A DNA stretch of 32,208 nucleotides from Oscillospiraceae bacterium (GCA_017829075.1 JAGAJA010000017.1:1-32208), one strand, 5' to 3'; counted from the first letter of the stretch, positions 23,189-32,000 are shown. Numbers and translations are program-made. The notes: generated by a model not told the origin, from the letters alone.

Positions 23189-25486
23189 CTACATTTCGAC
23201 AAAAGTGAATTTACAGGTCTGGGTTTCGCCCTTTTTCAGCTCAAAAATCCGCTCAACAGAGCCTCCGTTTCCATTGGGAACAAGAACGGTGCATTTCCCG
23301 CCGAGTTTCGATGTGATCTTTATTGAGGTAACAAGACCATTTTTCCATTCTGCGTCAAGGACGAAGCCGCCGCGGGCGCAAAGCCCGGTGAAGCTGCCGT
23401 TCTGCCAGTCGTCCGGAAGGGCAGGAAGCACCTTAATTACACCCTCGTGACTCTGGATAAGCATTTCCGCAATTCCCGCAGATGCGCCGAAATTTCCGTC
23501 GATCTGGAACGGCGGGTGGAAGTCCCATAAATTCTGGAAGGTACAGCTTTCCAGCAGTCCTCGCAGCAGCTTATAAGTGCGGTTTCCGTCGCCTGTCCGC
23601 GCCCAGAGATTGATCTTATAGGCTCTCGCCCAGCCGGTGGACTCATCGCCGCGGTCGTTCATTGTGGCGATCGCCGCTTTCATGAGCTCCGGGCGGGAGC
23701 TGTTGATCTGCTTTCCGGGATAAAGTCCCATGAGATGGGAGATATGACGGTGGTTCTTCTGAACCTTACTGGAGTCGAAGTTCGGCTCGTCCTCCTCGAA
23801 CCACTCTCTGAGCAGTCCGGTTTTTCCTACATGATAGGGCTTGAGCATCGGCAGAATTTCCTTTACTTTCCCGGCAAGCTCCGGGTCGGTGTTAAGCTCT
23901 GCCGAAGCCTTTAGGAAGTCGATGAAAAGCTGCTCGATAAGGCTCTGCTCATAGGTGTTGCCGACAGTGGCGGGGCCGTGCTCCGGCGAATAGGTGGGGG
24001 AGGACACCATTCTGTCCTGCTTCTCGTCATAAATCAGCCACTGAACGTAGAACTGCACGCTTTCGCGCATAATGGGATAGATCTTATCCCGCAGATATTC
24101 CTTGTTTCCGGTGAATTCATAGTGCTCCCAGATATTCTGCATGAGCCAAGCCACCGCAGCGGTAGACCAGCCCCAGTAGAATTCCCAGCCGGGGGCAGTC
24201 CAGCCGAAGGGCGAGCACTGGGTATGTGCCGTCCAGCCATTCTCCGGATTTTCCGGGGTGCTTTCTATGCCGTAGTATTCCTTTGCGGTAACGCGTCCCG
24301 GCTCTCTGAGGGAGTTCAGGAAATCCGTGAGCGGCGGCACCGTTTCCGCAAGATTTGTATTGTAAGCGCCCCAGTAATTCATCTGGAGATTTACATTTAT
24401 ATGGTAATCGCAGCACCACGGCGGGGTGTTGCTCTCATTCCACACGCCCTGTAAATTTGCGGGGAGAGAACCCTCTCTTGAGGAAGAGATCAGCAGATAT
24501 CTGCCATAGCTGAAATACAGCGTTTCAAGCCGGTTCATTGCGGCTCTGTCGCCGGCGCGGTAGGCTTCGAGCAGCTTATCCGCAGGAAGCTCCTTTTCCT
24601 CGCCGAGATCAAGGGAAACTCTGCCAAACAGTGCGTTGTAGTCGGCAAAATGCTCGTCGTAGAGCGCCTCCCAGCCAAGACGTTCAGCGGTCTGGAGCAG
24701 CGGAACGGTGATCGTGGCAGGGTCTGTGCCGCTGCGGTAGGCGGGGTATTTCATCTCATAGTCGGTGGCGGCGCTGAAGTATACTATCGCCTCGGAAGCG
24801 TCCCTGACCGCAAGAGTTCCATTTCCGGGGATCACTTCTCCGTCAGAGATGACCCGAAATCTCGCGTCAAAGCGCATTCCATTGTCCTCGGCGGTGCCGG
24901 AGTAGATCAGCGTATTTCCGTCGGCGGAAATGTCTGAGGAATGAGTCTTGTCCAGCGACAGCGTGAAGCTGAGCTTTCCCGGTTCAGAGGAGGCAAATCT
25001 GAACGCAATGATCCTTGCCGGGTAGCTTGCAAAGGCTTCCCGGCGGAAATTGACACCTCCGGCGGCGAATTCACAGGAATAAAGGGACTTGTCAAGGTCG
25101 AGGGCGCGCTTGTAGCCGCTGACATCGCCCTCCGGCATCTCAAAATCAAGAACGGCGTCGCACAGCAGGAGATAACTGCCGAAATCCCCGTCGCCGGTGA
25201 GCATCGGAAGAAGTTCCTCCGCCTGCTTGTTTTTTCCGGCGGCGAGCAGCTCCTGAACCTGCTTCACATATTTATAGCGGTCGCGGTGGTTTCCGCCGTA
25301 GTAGTCGGGGCGGCTCCCGCAGGGACCTCCCGCCCAGAAAGTCTTTTCGTTGAGCACTATACGCTCGGTCTTTATTCCGCCGAACATACTTGCGCCCATG
25401 TATCCGTTGCCGATCGGCAGACAGGTCTGCTCCCACAGCCCGAAATCTCCGGGGTGGTCAAAGTAAATCTGGTTTGTTCTGCTCAT
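23189..25486 (-). CDS. GH95 alpha-L-fucosidase/galactosidase
   Basis: A 765-residue glycoside hydrolase of family GH95, which removes terminal alpha-1,2-L-fucose (or L-galactose) by inversion. The N-terminal beta domain (1-260) opens with LPIGNGYMGASMFGG. The (alpha/alpha)6 barrel has HINVNLQMNYW (the Asn pair that activates water), the general acid in SPTYSPEHGP (Glu502) and DGNFGASAGIAEML (Asp663). There is no signal peptide, so it acts on sugars taken into the cell. The ATG has AAAGGA upstream. It follows the tetR gene after 31 bases, on the same strand, and is probably in the same transcript. Confidence 0.93.
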   Translation of the reverse strand: MSRTNQIYFDHPGDFGLWEQTCLPIGNGYMGASMFGGIKTERIVLNEKTFWAGGPCGSRPDYYGGNHRDRYKYVKQVQELLAAGKNKQAEELLPMLTGDGDFGSYLLLCDAVLDFEMPEGDVSGYKRALDLDKSLYSCEFAAGGVNFRREAFASYPARIIAFRFASSEPGKLSFTLSLDKTHSSDISADGNTLIYSGTAEDNGMRFDARFRVISDGEVIPGNGTLAVRDASEAIVYFSAATDYEMKYPAYRSGTDPATITVPLLQTAERLGWEALYDEHFADYNALFGRVSLDLGEEKELPADKLLEAYRAGDRAAMNRLETLYFSYGRYLLISSSREGSLPANLQGVWNESNTPPWCCDYHINVNLQMNYWGAYNTNLAETVPPLTDFLNSLREPGRVTAKEYYGIESTPENPENGWTAHTQCSPFGWTAPGWEFYWGWSTAAVAWLMQNIWEHYEFTGNKEYLRDKIYPIMRESVQFYVQWLIYDEKQDRMVSSPTYSPEHGPATVGNTYEQSLIEQLFIDFLKASAELNTDPELAGKVKEILPMLKPYHVGKTGLLREWFEEDEPNFDSSKVQKNHRHISHLMGLYPGKQINSSRPELMKAAIATMNDRGDESTGWARAYKINLWARTGDGNRTYKLLRGLLESCTFQNLWDFHPPFQIDGNFGASAGIAEMLIQSHEGVIKVLPALPDDWQNGSFTGLCARGGFVLDAEWKNGLVTSIKITSKLGGKCTVLVPNGNGGSVERIFELKKGETQTCKFTFVEM

Positions 25487-25517
25487 TATATGTGTCCTTT
25501 CAAGTTCATCAGCTTAT

Positions 25518-26066
25518 TTATTCCTCCGAGGGGATAAGCTCTGAAATAATATGGTCGGTAAGCCGCGTGATTATCTCAAATTCCTCGCCGTTGTCCGCTT
25601 CCTTTTCAGGTATCGCCGCCACGGTATGGAATGTTCCCTGAATGATAAAGGACAGCACCACATCATTCCGGCGGCTGCGAAGCTTTGGAAATTCCGCGTA
25701 AAGCCGCGCTTTAATCCGCTCCTCCACCTTGTTTGCGAAGCTGGTGTATCGGGAGCCGGAAAAAACTCCGTTCAGCTTACGGCGGTTATTCATGAATGCC
25801 CGGAACATATCCTCCGAATGCTTTTTCGGGTCGTCAAAGAATTTGTTAAGCCCCTGTATTTCCGAGAGGATTTCGTCTATCACTTCGTCCTCTACCTCGT
25901 CTGCCAGCGAGTAGATGTCGGAATAATGCAGATAAAAGGTTGCCTTGTTTATCCCGGCAAGCTTTGAAAGCTCGGTTATGGTTATCTTTTCGATGGGTTT
26001 TCTGCGCCGCAGTTCAAAAAACGCGGATTTAATCGCGGCGCGGGTCTTCTGTATTCTTAAATCCAT
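25518..26066 (-). CDS. TetR-family transcriptional regulator
   Basis: A 182-residue repressor. Residues 1-55 form the helix-turn-helix domain (ITITELSKLAGINKATFYLHY is the classic TetR recognition region). The C-terminal two thirds form the ligand/dimer domain of the type in which a helical segment follows FDDPKKHSEDMF. The ATG has GGAGG about 5 bases upstream. It precedes GH95 and is divergent from glgB; its own promoter overlaps a perfect palindrome (26204-26218). I infer that it controls itself and GH95, perhaps with a fucose-related ligand, but the ligand is unknown. Confidence 0.9.
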   Translation of the reverse strand: MDLRIQKTRAAIKSAFFELRRRKPIEKITITELSKLAGINKATFYLHYSDIYSLADEVEDEVIDEILSEIQGLNKFFDDPKKHSEDMFRAFMNNRRKLNGVFSGSRYTSFANKVEERIKARLYAEFPKLRSRRNDVVLSFIIQGTFHTVAAIPEKEADNGEEFEIITRLTDHIISELIPSEE

Positions 26067-26089
26067 GTTGTCCTCCGTTATTCGACAAT

Positions 26090-26128
26090 AATATTCGGCT
26101 GTCGTTTATGCGACTGATATCGAATATT
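26090..26128. promoter_or_regulatory. Nested inverted repeat in the tetR leader
   Basis: AATATTCG (26090-26097) pairs with CGAATATT (26121-26128), and inside it GTCG (26101-26104) pairs with CGAC (26111-26114). It lies in the transcribed leader of tetR and just upstream of the glgB promoter. It could be an operator or an RNA hairpin. Confidence 0.5.
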
Positions 26129-26133
26129 GCTGA

Positions 26134-26162
26134 TTGAACAAGAATAATAATTAATGTAAAAT
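26134..26162 (+). promoter_or_regulatory. Promoter reading towards glgB
   Basis: TTGAAC (26134-26139) and TAAAAT (26157-26162) with a 17-base spacer. Transcription would start near 26169 and run through the tetR promoter. Confidence 0.65.
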
Positions 26163-26185
26163 ATTATGCAGGATATACACTTTAA

Positions 26186-26214
26186 ATTATATCTCAAAAT
26201 CTAAAGGTTGTCAA
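26186..26214 (-). promoter_or_regulatory. Consensus promoter of tetR-GH95
   Basis: On the minus strand TTGACA (26214-26209) and TATAAT (26191-26186) are separated by 17 bases; both match the consensus perfectly. It starts a leader of about 110 bases before the tetR ATG. Confidence 0.85.
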
Positions 26215-26218
26215 CCTT
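26204..26218. promoter_or_regulatory. Candidate TetR operator
   Basis: AAGGTTG-T-CAACCTT, a perfect 15-base palindrome that covers the -35 box of the tetR promoter. Its size and place suit autorepression by the adjacent TetR protein. It also lies between the glgB promoter and its ribosome site, and a T-rich tract follows, so it could also weakly attenuate glgB. Confidence 0.55.
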
Positions 26219-26244
26219 ATTTTTTTTATTTCGGAGGTAAAACA

Positions 26245-28047
26245 TTGAATTTGCAGGATTTCAATGCCGGGAATTGCTTTGACGCATATAAGTGGCTGGG
26301 AGCGCACTTTGACGGACGCGGCACGATGTTCAGAGTGTACGCCCCAAATGCTGAGGGAGTATCCGTTATCGGAGATTTCAACGGCTGGAGCGACTGGCAG
26401 ATGAACAGAGCCGGGGACGGAAAGCTGTGGGAGCTGTACATAGATAAAGCAAAGCCCGGACAGATGTATAAATATAAGGTTTATCACGGCGGCAAGGCTG
26501 TGGAGCACTGCGACCCAGTGGGTTTCGGAATGGAGCTTCGCCCGAAATTCGCTTCAATTATCCGGAAGCTGGACTATGATTTTGACGACAGGGAATGGCT
26601 TGCAAACCGCCCCACATGGCACGGCGACGCGCTCAATATCTATGAAGTCCACCTCGGAAGCTGGCAGAAAGACCCCGACAGCGAGAATGGCTGGTACAGC
26701 TATGAGAAGATCGCGCCGAAGCTGGTAAAGTACTGTAAAGAGCACGGCTACAACTGCATAGAGCTTATGCCGCTTAACGAATACCCCTGCGACGAGAGCT
26801 GGGGCTATCAGGCAACGGGATTTTTTGCGCCGACCTCCCGCTATGGTACGGCGCTGGGGCTGAAAAAGCTTGTTGATCACTGCCACCGGAATAATATAGC
26901 GGTGCTTATGGACTTTGTGCCGGTGCATTTCGCGGTGGACGGCTATGCGCTGGCTAATTTTGACGGCACACCCACATATGAGTCGCAGTTCAGGGATATT
27001 GCTTACAGCGAATGGGGAAGCTGCAATTTCGACCTTACGAAAGGCGCAGTGTGCAGCTTTCTGAAATCCGCCGCCAACTACTGGCTGGAGGAATACCACT
27101 TTGACGGGCTTCGTATGGACGCGATAAGCCGGGTAATATATTACATGGGAGATCCGGCAAGAGGCGAAAACGTCTGCGGGATACGCTTCCTGAAAACGCT
27201 TAATCAGGGGTTAAAGCGGCTTCACCCCTCGGCGATACTCTGCGCGGAGGATTCCACCGACTACCCGCTGGTGACAAAGCCAGTGGAGCAGGGAGGACTT
27301 GGCTTTGACTACAAGTGGGATATGGGCTGGATGAACGACACGCTGGATTATTTCCGCACTCCGCCGGACGAGCGGGTAAACCACTATCATAAGCTGACGT
27401 TTTCCATGCTGTATTTTTACAGCGAGAGATTTATCCTGTCCCTGTCGCATGACGAGAATGTACACGGAAAAGCCACTATAATCCAGAAAATGTACGGAGA
27501 TTACGATGACAAATTCCCGCAGGCTAGGGCGCTGTATATGTATATGTACATTCACCCCGGAAAAAAGCTGAATTTCATGGGCGGCGAGCTGGCGCAGTTC
27601 CGGGAATGGGACGAGAAGAGGGAGCAGGACTGGGAAATCCTGAAATATCCGCTGCATGACGGCTTCTCGCATTTCATGAGCAAGCTGTGCAAACTCTATC
27701 TCAGTATGCCGAGCCTGTCCCGCTGGGACGACACCTCGGACGGCTTCCGCTGGCTGGACTGCGACAGCGCGCTTAAAAGATGCTATGCGATTCTTCGCTG
27801 CTGCCCCGGTGAGAAAACGGTGGTGTGCGTTATGAATTTCTCCGACCGGGTGCAGGAGGATTACACGCTGAATATTGGCGTTGGAATGAAGCTGAAGCGG
27901 CTTCTGGACTCAACAGAGGAGAGATACGGCGGCTGCGCTCCGCATTATCCGGGGGCGATTACCGCGGACAGGAATGGCTGTGTTAAGCTGGACGCGCCGA
28001 GGTATTCCGCGGCATACTATGAGCTTACTGAGGCAAGGGCAAAATGA
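26245..28047 (+). CDS. glgB: 1,4-alpha-glucan branching enzyme
   Basis: A 600-residue glycogen-branching enzyme that cuts alpha-1,4 chains and rejoins them as alpha-1,6 branches. An N-terminal CBM48-like domain (about 15-105, with VIGDFNGW) precedes the GH13 barrel. The catalytic set is complete: GLRMDAIS (Asp292, nucleophile), CAEDS (Glu335, acid/base) and LSHDENVHGK (Asp403, transition state). FMGGELAQ follows. The start is TTG 26245, with CGGAGG upstream; the protein lacks the extra N1 domain of longer GlgB forms. It is divergent from tetR-GH95 and is followed by galE. Glycogen genes in this setting fit a gut anaerobe that stores sugar. Confidence 0.93.
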   Translation: MNLQDFNAGNCFDAYKWLGAHFDGRGTMFRVYAPNAEGVSVIGDFNGWSDWQMNRAGDGKLWELYIDKAKPGQMYKYKVYHGGKAVEHCDPVGFGMELRPKFASIIRKLDYDFDDREWLANRPTWHGDALNIYEVHLGSWQKDPDSENGWYSYEKIAPKLVKYCKEHGYNCIELMPLNEYPCDESWGYQATGFFAPTSRYGTALGLKKLVDHCHRNNIAVLMDFVPVHFAVDGYALANFDGTPTYESQFRDIAYSEWGSCNFDLTKGAVCSFLKSAANYWLEEYHFDGLRMDAISRVIYYMGDPARGENVCGIRFLKTLNQGLKRLHPSAILCAEDSTDYPLVTKPVEQGGLGFDYKWDMGWMNDTLDYFRTPPDERVNHYHKLTFSMLYFYSERFILSLSHDENVHGKATIIQKMYGDYDDKFPQARALYMYMYIHPGKKLNFMGGELAQFREWDEKREQDWEILKYPLHDGFSHFMSKLCKLYLSMPSLSRWDDTSDGFRWLDCDSALKRCYAILRCCPGEKTVVCVMNFSDRVQEDYTLNIGVGMKLKRLLDSTEERYGGCAPHYPGAITADRNGCVKLDAPRYSAAYYELTEARAK

Positions 28048-28048
28048 G

Positions 28049-28085
28049 CCGCGGCAATATCCCATTGGGCGCTGCGGATCAAACA
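28049..28085 (+). terminator. Probable terminator of glgB
   Basis: CCGCGGC (28049-28055) pairs with GCTGCGG (28071-28077) with one G-T pair, and CCCA/TGGG can pair inside. A moderately T-rich stretch follows. It starts one base beyond the glgB stop codon. Confidence 0.45.
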
Positions 28086-28118
28086 TCATTTTATTTTGGC
28101 AAATTAGGTAAAAAGCGA

Positions 28119-28147
28119 TTGACAAAGCCGCTGAAAAGAGTTATAAT
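28119..28147 (+). promoter_or_regulatory. Consensus promoter of galE
   Basis: TTGACA (28119-28124) and TATAAT (28142-28147) with a 17-base spacer; both match the consensus perfectly. Confidence 0.92.
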
Positions 28148-28214
28148 ATTTATGTATTTTTTAGTTCGCGTTAGATTATGCGGACTGTGCATAATTATTT
28201 CGGAGGGTCAGGCT

Positions 28215-29225
28215 ATGGCTATTCTTGTAACAGGAGGAGCAGGATTTATCGGCTCCCACACCTGCGTTGAGCTTCTCAATGCCGGTGAAGAGATCGTTGT
28301 CATGGACAACTTTTACAACTCAAATTCACGCGCTCTTGACGGTATCAGAAAGATCACCGGCAAGGATTTTAAATTCTACGAGGCGGATATGCTGGATATC
28401 ACGGAGGTTGACAGGATATTCGCGGAGAACGATATTGAGCAGGTAATTCATTTCGCAGGCTACAAGTGCGTCCCTGAGAGCGTAAAGAAGCCGCTGATGT
28501 ACTACTCCAACAATCTTCGCGGTACATTTAATATTCTGGAAACCATGAAGAAATACGGCTGCACGAAGTTTGTATTCAGCTCCTCTGCAACGGTTTACGG
28601 AATTCCCGCAAGCGTTCCGGTAAAGGAGGATTTCCCGCTGTCCGCGATCAATCCCTACGGCAGTACAAAGCTCATCATTGAGAACCTATGCCGGGAAATG
28701 TCCGCCGCAGACCCCGCGTGGACTATGATACTGCTGCGTTACTTCAACCCGGTAGGCGCACATGAGAGCGGTCTTATCGGCGAAGATCCCAACGGAATTC
28801 CTAACAACCTTATGCCGATAGTTCTTGACAAGGCGACCGGAAAGCGCGATGTGCTGAGCGTTGCGGGCAATGATTATCCTACTCCGGACGGCACCTGCGT
28901 CCGCGATTACATACACGTTGTTGACCTCGCAAAGGGTCACGTTGCGGCGGTGAAGAAAGCAAGGACGATCACCGGCGCTCCGGCTTACAACCTTGGCACC
29001 GGCAAGGGCTACTCTGTTCTGGAAATACTTGATACATTCCAGAGAGTGAACGGCATCGACCTCGGCTATACCATCGGCGAAAGACGCCCCGGCGACGCTG
29101 CGGCGACCTATTCCGATCCCTCTCTTGCTGAAAAGGAGCTTGGCTGGAAAGCGGAAAAGTCCCTTGAGGAAATGTGCCGCGACGCATGGCATTTCAGAAA
29201 ACTCCGCGAGGAAGAGAACAAGTAA
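28215..29225 (+). CDS. galE: UDP-glucose 4-epimerase
   Basis: A 336-residue SDR enzyme that interconverts UDP-glucose and UDP-galactose, for the Leloir pathway and for cell-surface sugars. The NAD-binding GGAGFIGSH is at the N-terminus. The catalytic Ser and Tyr are in SSSATVYG and NPYGSTK, and RYFNPVGAH follows. The start chosen is ATG 28215, with GGAGG 8 bases upstream; an in-frame ATG at 28044 overlaps glgB and the promoter and is rejected. It has its own promoter. UDP-glucose links it to the sugar-storage context of glgB. Confidence 0.95.
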   Translation: MAILVTGGAGFIGSHTCVELLNAGEEIVVMDNFYNSNSRALDGIRKITGKDFKFYEADMLDITEVDRIFAENDIEQVIHFAGYKCVPESVKKPLMYYSNNLRGTFNILETMKKYGCTKFVFSSSATVYGIPASVPVKEDFPLSAINPYGSTKLIIENLCREMSAADPAWTMILLRYFNPVGAHESGLIGEDPNGIPNNLMPIVLDKATGKRDVLSVAGNDYPTPDGTCVRDYIHVVDLAKGHVAAVKKARTITGAPAYNLGTGKGYSVLEILDTFQRVNGIDLGYTIGERRPGDAAATYSDPSLAEKELGWKAEKSLEEMCRDAWHFRKLREEENK

Positions 29226-29270
29226 TTTGAAAAATATCGCTTTTTTTCTGAAAAAATCTTAAAAAACCTA

Positions 29271-29299
29271 TTTACAAAGCAAAAAAAATGTGATATAAT
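29271..29299 (+). promoter_or_regulatory. Promoter of rpsO-pnp
   Basis: TTTACA (29271-29276) and TATAAT (29294-29299) with a 17-base spacer. TGA before TATAAT also makes an extended -10 element. Confidence 0.9.
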
Positions 29300-29305
29300 A
29301 TCCAT

Positions 29306-29417
29306 GTTGTGCATAAGCGCAACCATACCGGCTCCGTGGACTGCGGATTCTGCTCCGACCGGAGAAACACCATGTCCCTTTACTGCGAAACCGGAATAAA
29401 TTCAATGAGGTGTTACT
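29306..29417 (+). ncRNA. Structured rpsO leader, candidate S15 autoregulatory region
   Basis: The leader begins with a GTTGTGC/GCGCAAC hairpin (29306-29323). CCGG/CCGG pairing and CTCC/GGAG pairing follow, before a ribosome site near ATGAGG. Ribosomal protein S15 is known to bind its own leader in many bacteria, with different folds. I cannot assign this to a named S15 class. Confidence 0.45.
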
Positions 29418-29684
29418 ATGTTAAGAAAAGAAGAAAAGACAGCCGTTATCGAGGCTAACCGTCTGCATGACCATGACACAGGTTCTCCTGAGGTTCAGAT
29501 CGCTATTCTCACCCAGAGAATCAACGAACTGACCGAACACATCAAGGTTCATCAGAAGGATCACCACTCCCGCCGTGGTCTTCTGAAGATGGTAGGTCAC
29601 AGAAGAAACCTTCTGAACTACCTCCAGAAGAAGGATATCGAACGCTATCGTGCAATCATCGCTAAGCTGGGTATCCGTAAGTAA
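29418..29684 (+). CDS. rpsO: 30S ribosomal protein S15
   Basis: An 88-residue ribosomal protein that binds the 16S rRNA central domain and starts platform assembly. It opens with the helix of residues 3-15, has the hallmark [10 protein letters not shown] near residue 20, then [16 protein letters not shown] and RRNLLNYL. Length is exact for the family. The gene is followed by pnp, the conserved order in many bacteria. Confidence 0.97.
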   Translation: MLRKEEKTAVIEANRLHDHDTGSPEVQIAILTQRINELTEHIKVHQKDHHSRRGLLKMVGHRRNLLNYLQKKDIERYRAIIAKLGIRK

Positions 29685-29693
29685 TCTTTGGAG

Positions 29694-29736
29694 AAAAGGG
29701 CAGCGCTGCGCACGAAACAGTTCTGCCCTTTTAATC
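29694..29736 (+). terminator. Terminator or attenuator between rpsO and pnp
   Basis: AAAAGGGCAG (29694-29703) pairs with CTGCCCTTTT (29723-29732) around a 19-base loop. The T run is part of the stem, so it may only partly stop transcription into pnp. Confidence 0.7.
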
Positions 29737-29751
29737 TAAGGCTCTGATCTG

Positions 29752-29824
29752 AGGCACAGATTTTGGCATTTAAACTGAGTATCCGGTCAGCCGGATATTG
29801 ACTTTAATTGCTGATACTGTGCCT
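29752..29824 (+). ncRNA. pnp leader stem
   Basis: AGGCACAG (29752-29759) pairs perfectly with CTGTGCCT (29817-29824). This encloses a second perfect hairpin, TATCCGG-TCAG-CCGGATA (29780-29797). Together they form a two-level structure in the pnp leader. In E. coli a double-stranded pnp leader is cut by RNase III and then degraded by PNPase for autocontrol; I infer a similar role. Confidence 0.55.
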
Positions 29825-29858
29825 TTAGAAAATGTATTAAATGAAAGGAAAAAAGGCA

Positions 29859-31982
29859 ATGTTTGAAAATTACAGAGTATTCAATACCATGTTCGCCGGA
29901 CGTGAGCTTACCGTTGAAACCGGCAAGGTATGCGGACTGGCTAACGGCTCCTGCTGGGTAAGATACGGCGAAACCGTTGTCATGGTAAACGTAGCAGCAA
30001 GCGCAAAGCCCCGTGACGGCGTGGATTTCTTCCCGCTTTCCGTTGACTATGAGGAGAAGCTTTATTCTGTCGGCAAGATCCCCGGCGGCTTCCTCAAGAG
30101 AGAGGGCAGACCCAGCGAAAAGGCTATCCTGACCTCTCGTGTTGTTGACCGTCCTATGCGTCCGCTGTTCCCGAAGGATATGAGAAACGACGTTGCGATC
30201 ACAATGACCGTTCTCGCGGTTGATCCCGACTGCTCTCCTGAGATCCTCGGCATGATCGGCGCGTCTATCGCGGTTTCTATCTCCGATGTTCCGTGGAACG
30301 GCCCGATCGGCGGCATCAGCGTTGGTCTGGTTGACGGCGAGATCGTGCTCATGCCCGATCAGGAGCAGAGAGCAAAGTCCGACCTGAACCTTACAGTGGC
30401 TTCCTCCGAGAAGAAGGTAGTCATGATTGAGGCAGGCGCGAACGAAGTTCCGGACGATGTAATGTTTGACGCTATCATGGCAGGTCACAACGAGATTGTG
30501 AAGTCCCTCATTCCGTTTATCAAGGACATTCAGGCGCAGATCGGCAAGCCGAAGTTCACATTCGAGTCACAGGAAGTTGACCATGATATGTTCGACGCGA
30601 TCTCCGATTTCGCTATTGAGAGAATCCGCTACGCGCTTGACACAGACGACAAGAATATCCGCGAGGAGCGTCTGAAGCCCGTTGTTGACGATATTCACGC
30701 TAAGTTTGACGAGGTATATCCTGATAAGATCGCAATGATCGACGAGGCTATCTACAAGCTCCAGAAATTCGTAGTACGCCGCTGGCTGCTGGACGACAAT
30801 AAGCGTGTTGACGGCAGAAAGATGGACGAGATCCGTCCGCTTGCAGCAGAGGTAGGATTCCTGCCCAGAGTACACGGCTCCGGTCTGTTCACCAGAGGTC
30901 AGACGCAGGTAATGACTATCTGCACCCTCGGCCCGGTAAGCGACAGCCAGAAGCTGGAAGGTCTGGATGAGGAAGACGGCAAGCGTTATATGCACCACTA
31001 CAACTTCCCGGCATACTCTGTCGGCGAAACCAAGGCAAGCAGAGGCCCCGGCAGACGTGAGATAGGTCACGGCGCGCTGGCTGAGCGTGCGCTTCTCCCG
31101 GTTATCCCCAGCGTTGAGGAATTCCCCTATGCTATCCGCCTTGTTTCTGAGGTTCTTTCCTCCAACGGTTCTACCTCTCAGGGCTCTGTATGCGGCTCTA
31201 CACTGGCTCTCATGGACGCAGGCGTTCCAATTAAGAAGCCGGTTGCTGGTATCTCCTGCGGACTTATCACCGAGGGCGACAGATGGGATACAATGGTAGA
31301 TATTCAGGGCGTTGAGGATTTCTTCGGCGACATGGACTTCAAGGTTGCCGGAACTCACGACGGTATCACCGCTATCCAGATGGATTTAAAGATCGACGGA
31401 CTTACACCGGAGATCATCAGGAATGCGTTTGAAAAGACCCACAAGGCTCGTGATTATATCCTTGACGAGATCATGCTCAAGGCTATTCCTGAGCCGAGAA
31501 AGACTGTCGGCAAGTACGCTCCCAAGATGATCCACACTAAGGTGCCTGTTGACAAGATCAGCGAGGTAATCGGCAAGGGCGGCAAGGTTATCCAGAAGCT
31601 CTGCGCAGACTTTGACGTTAAGATCGACATTGACGACGATGGCAATGTATTTATCTGCGGACTTGATCTTGAGAAGGCAAATGCCTGCGTTCAGGTCATC
31701 TCCACTATCGTTAATCCTCCGGAAATCGGCGCTATCTACAAGGGCAAGGTTGTTCGCATCATGAACTTCGGCGCATTTGTTGAGATCGCTCCCGGCAAGG
31801 ACGGTATGGTTCACATCTCCAAGCTGGACAACCACCGCGTTGAAAAGGTTGAGGACGTTGTTTCCGTAGGCGATGAGATCATCGTTAAGGTAATGGAGAT
31901 CGACAATCAGGGTCGTATCAACCTCTCCCGCAAGGACGCTCTCGCGGACATCGAGGCTAAGAGAAAGGCTCAGAACGGTTGA
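29859..31982 (+). CDS. pnp: Polyribonucleotide nucleotidyltransferase (PNPase)
   Basis: A 707-residue phosphorolytic 3'-5' exoribonuclease that forms a trimer and works in mRNA decay. It has two RNase PH domains (about 10-230 and 310-540; FTRGQTQ in the second), a KH domain with EVIGKGGKVIQKL near 570 and a C-terminal S1 domain with IYKGKVVRIMNFGAFVEI and DGMVHISKL. Length fits. The start is ATG 29859, with AAAGGA upstream; ATG 29841 has no ribosome site. The leader carries a paired structure, as expected for autocontrolled pnp. Confidence 0.97.
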   Translation: MFENYRVFNTMFAGRELTVETGKVCGLANGSCWVRYGETVVMVNVAASAKPRDGVDFFPLSVDYEEKLYSVGKIPGGFLKREGRPSEKAILTSRVVDRPMRPLFPKDMRNDVAITMTVLAVDPDCSPEILGMIGASIAVSISDVPWNGPIGGISVGLVDGEIVLMPDQEQRAKSDLNLTVASSEKKVVMIEAGANEVPDDVMFDAIMAGHNEIVKSLIPFIKDIQAQIGKPKFTFESQEVDHDMFDAISDFAIERIRYALDTDDKNIREERLKPVVDDIHAKFDEVYPDKIAMIDEAIYKLQKFVVRRWLLDDNKRVDGRKMDEIRPLAAEVGFLPRVHGSGLFTRGQTQVMTICTLGPVSDSQKLEGLDEEDGKRYMHHYNFPAYSVGETKASRGPGRREIGHGALAERALLPVIPSVEEFPYAIRLVSEVLSSNGSTSQGSVCGSTLALMDAGVPIKKPVAGISCGLITEGDRWDTMVDIQGVEDFFGDMDFKVAGTHDGITAIQMDLKIDGLTPEIIRNAFEKTHKARDYILDEIMLKAIPEPRKTVGKYAPKMIHTKVPVDKISEVIGKGGKVIQKLCADFDVKIDIDDDGNVFICGLDLEKANACVQVISTIVNPPEIGAIYKGKVVRIMNFGAFVEIAPGKDGMVHISKLDNHRVEKVEDVVSVGDEIIVKVMEIDNQGRINLSRKDALADIEAKRKAQNG

Positions 31983-32000
31983 TTTAGGAACAGCATACGA

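Noticed and set aside
28044..28214. 57-residue N-terminal extension of galE
   Set aside because: It would overlap the glgB stop and the galE promoter. The conserved protein starts at 28215 with a strong ribosome site.
30567..31358. Long minus-strand frames opposite pnp and the capsid gene (also 6149-7210)
   Set aside because: They mirror highly conserved genes, lack ribosome sites and resemble no protein family.
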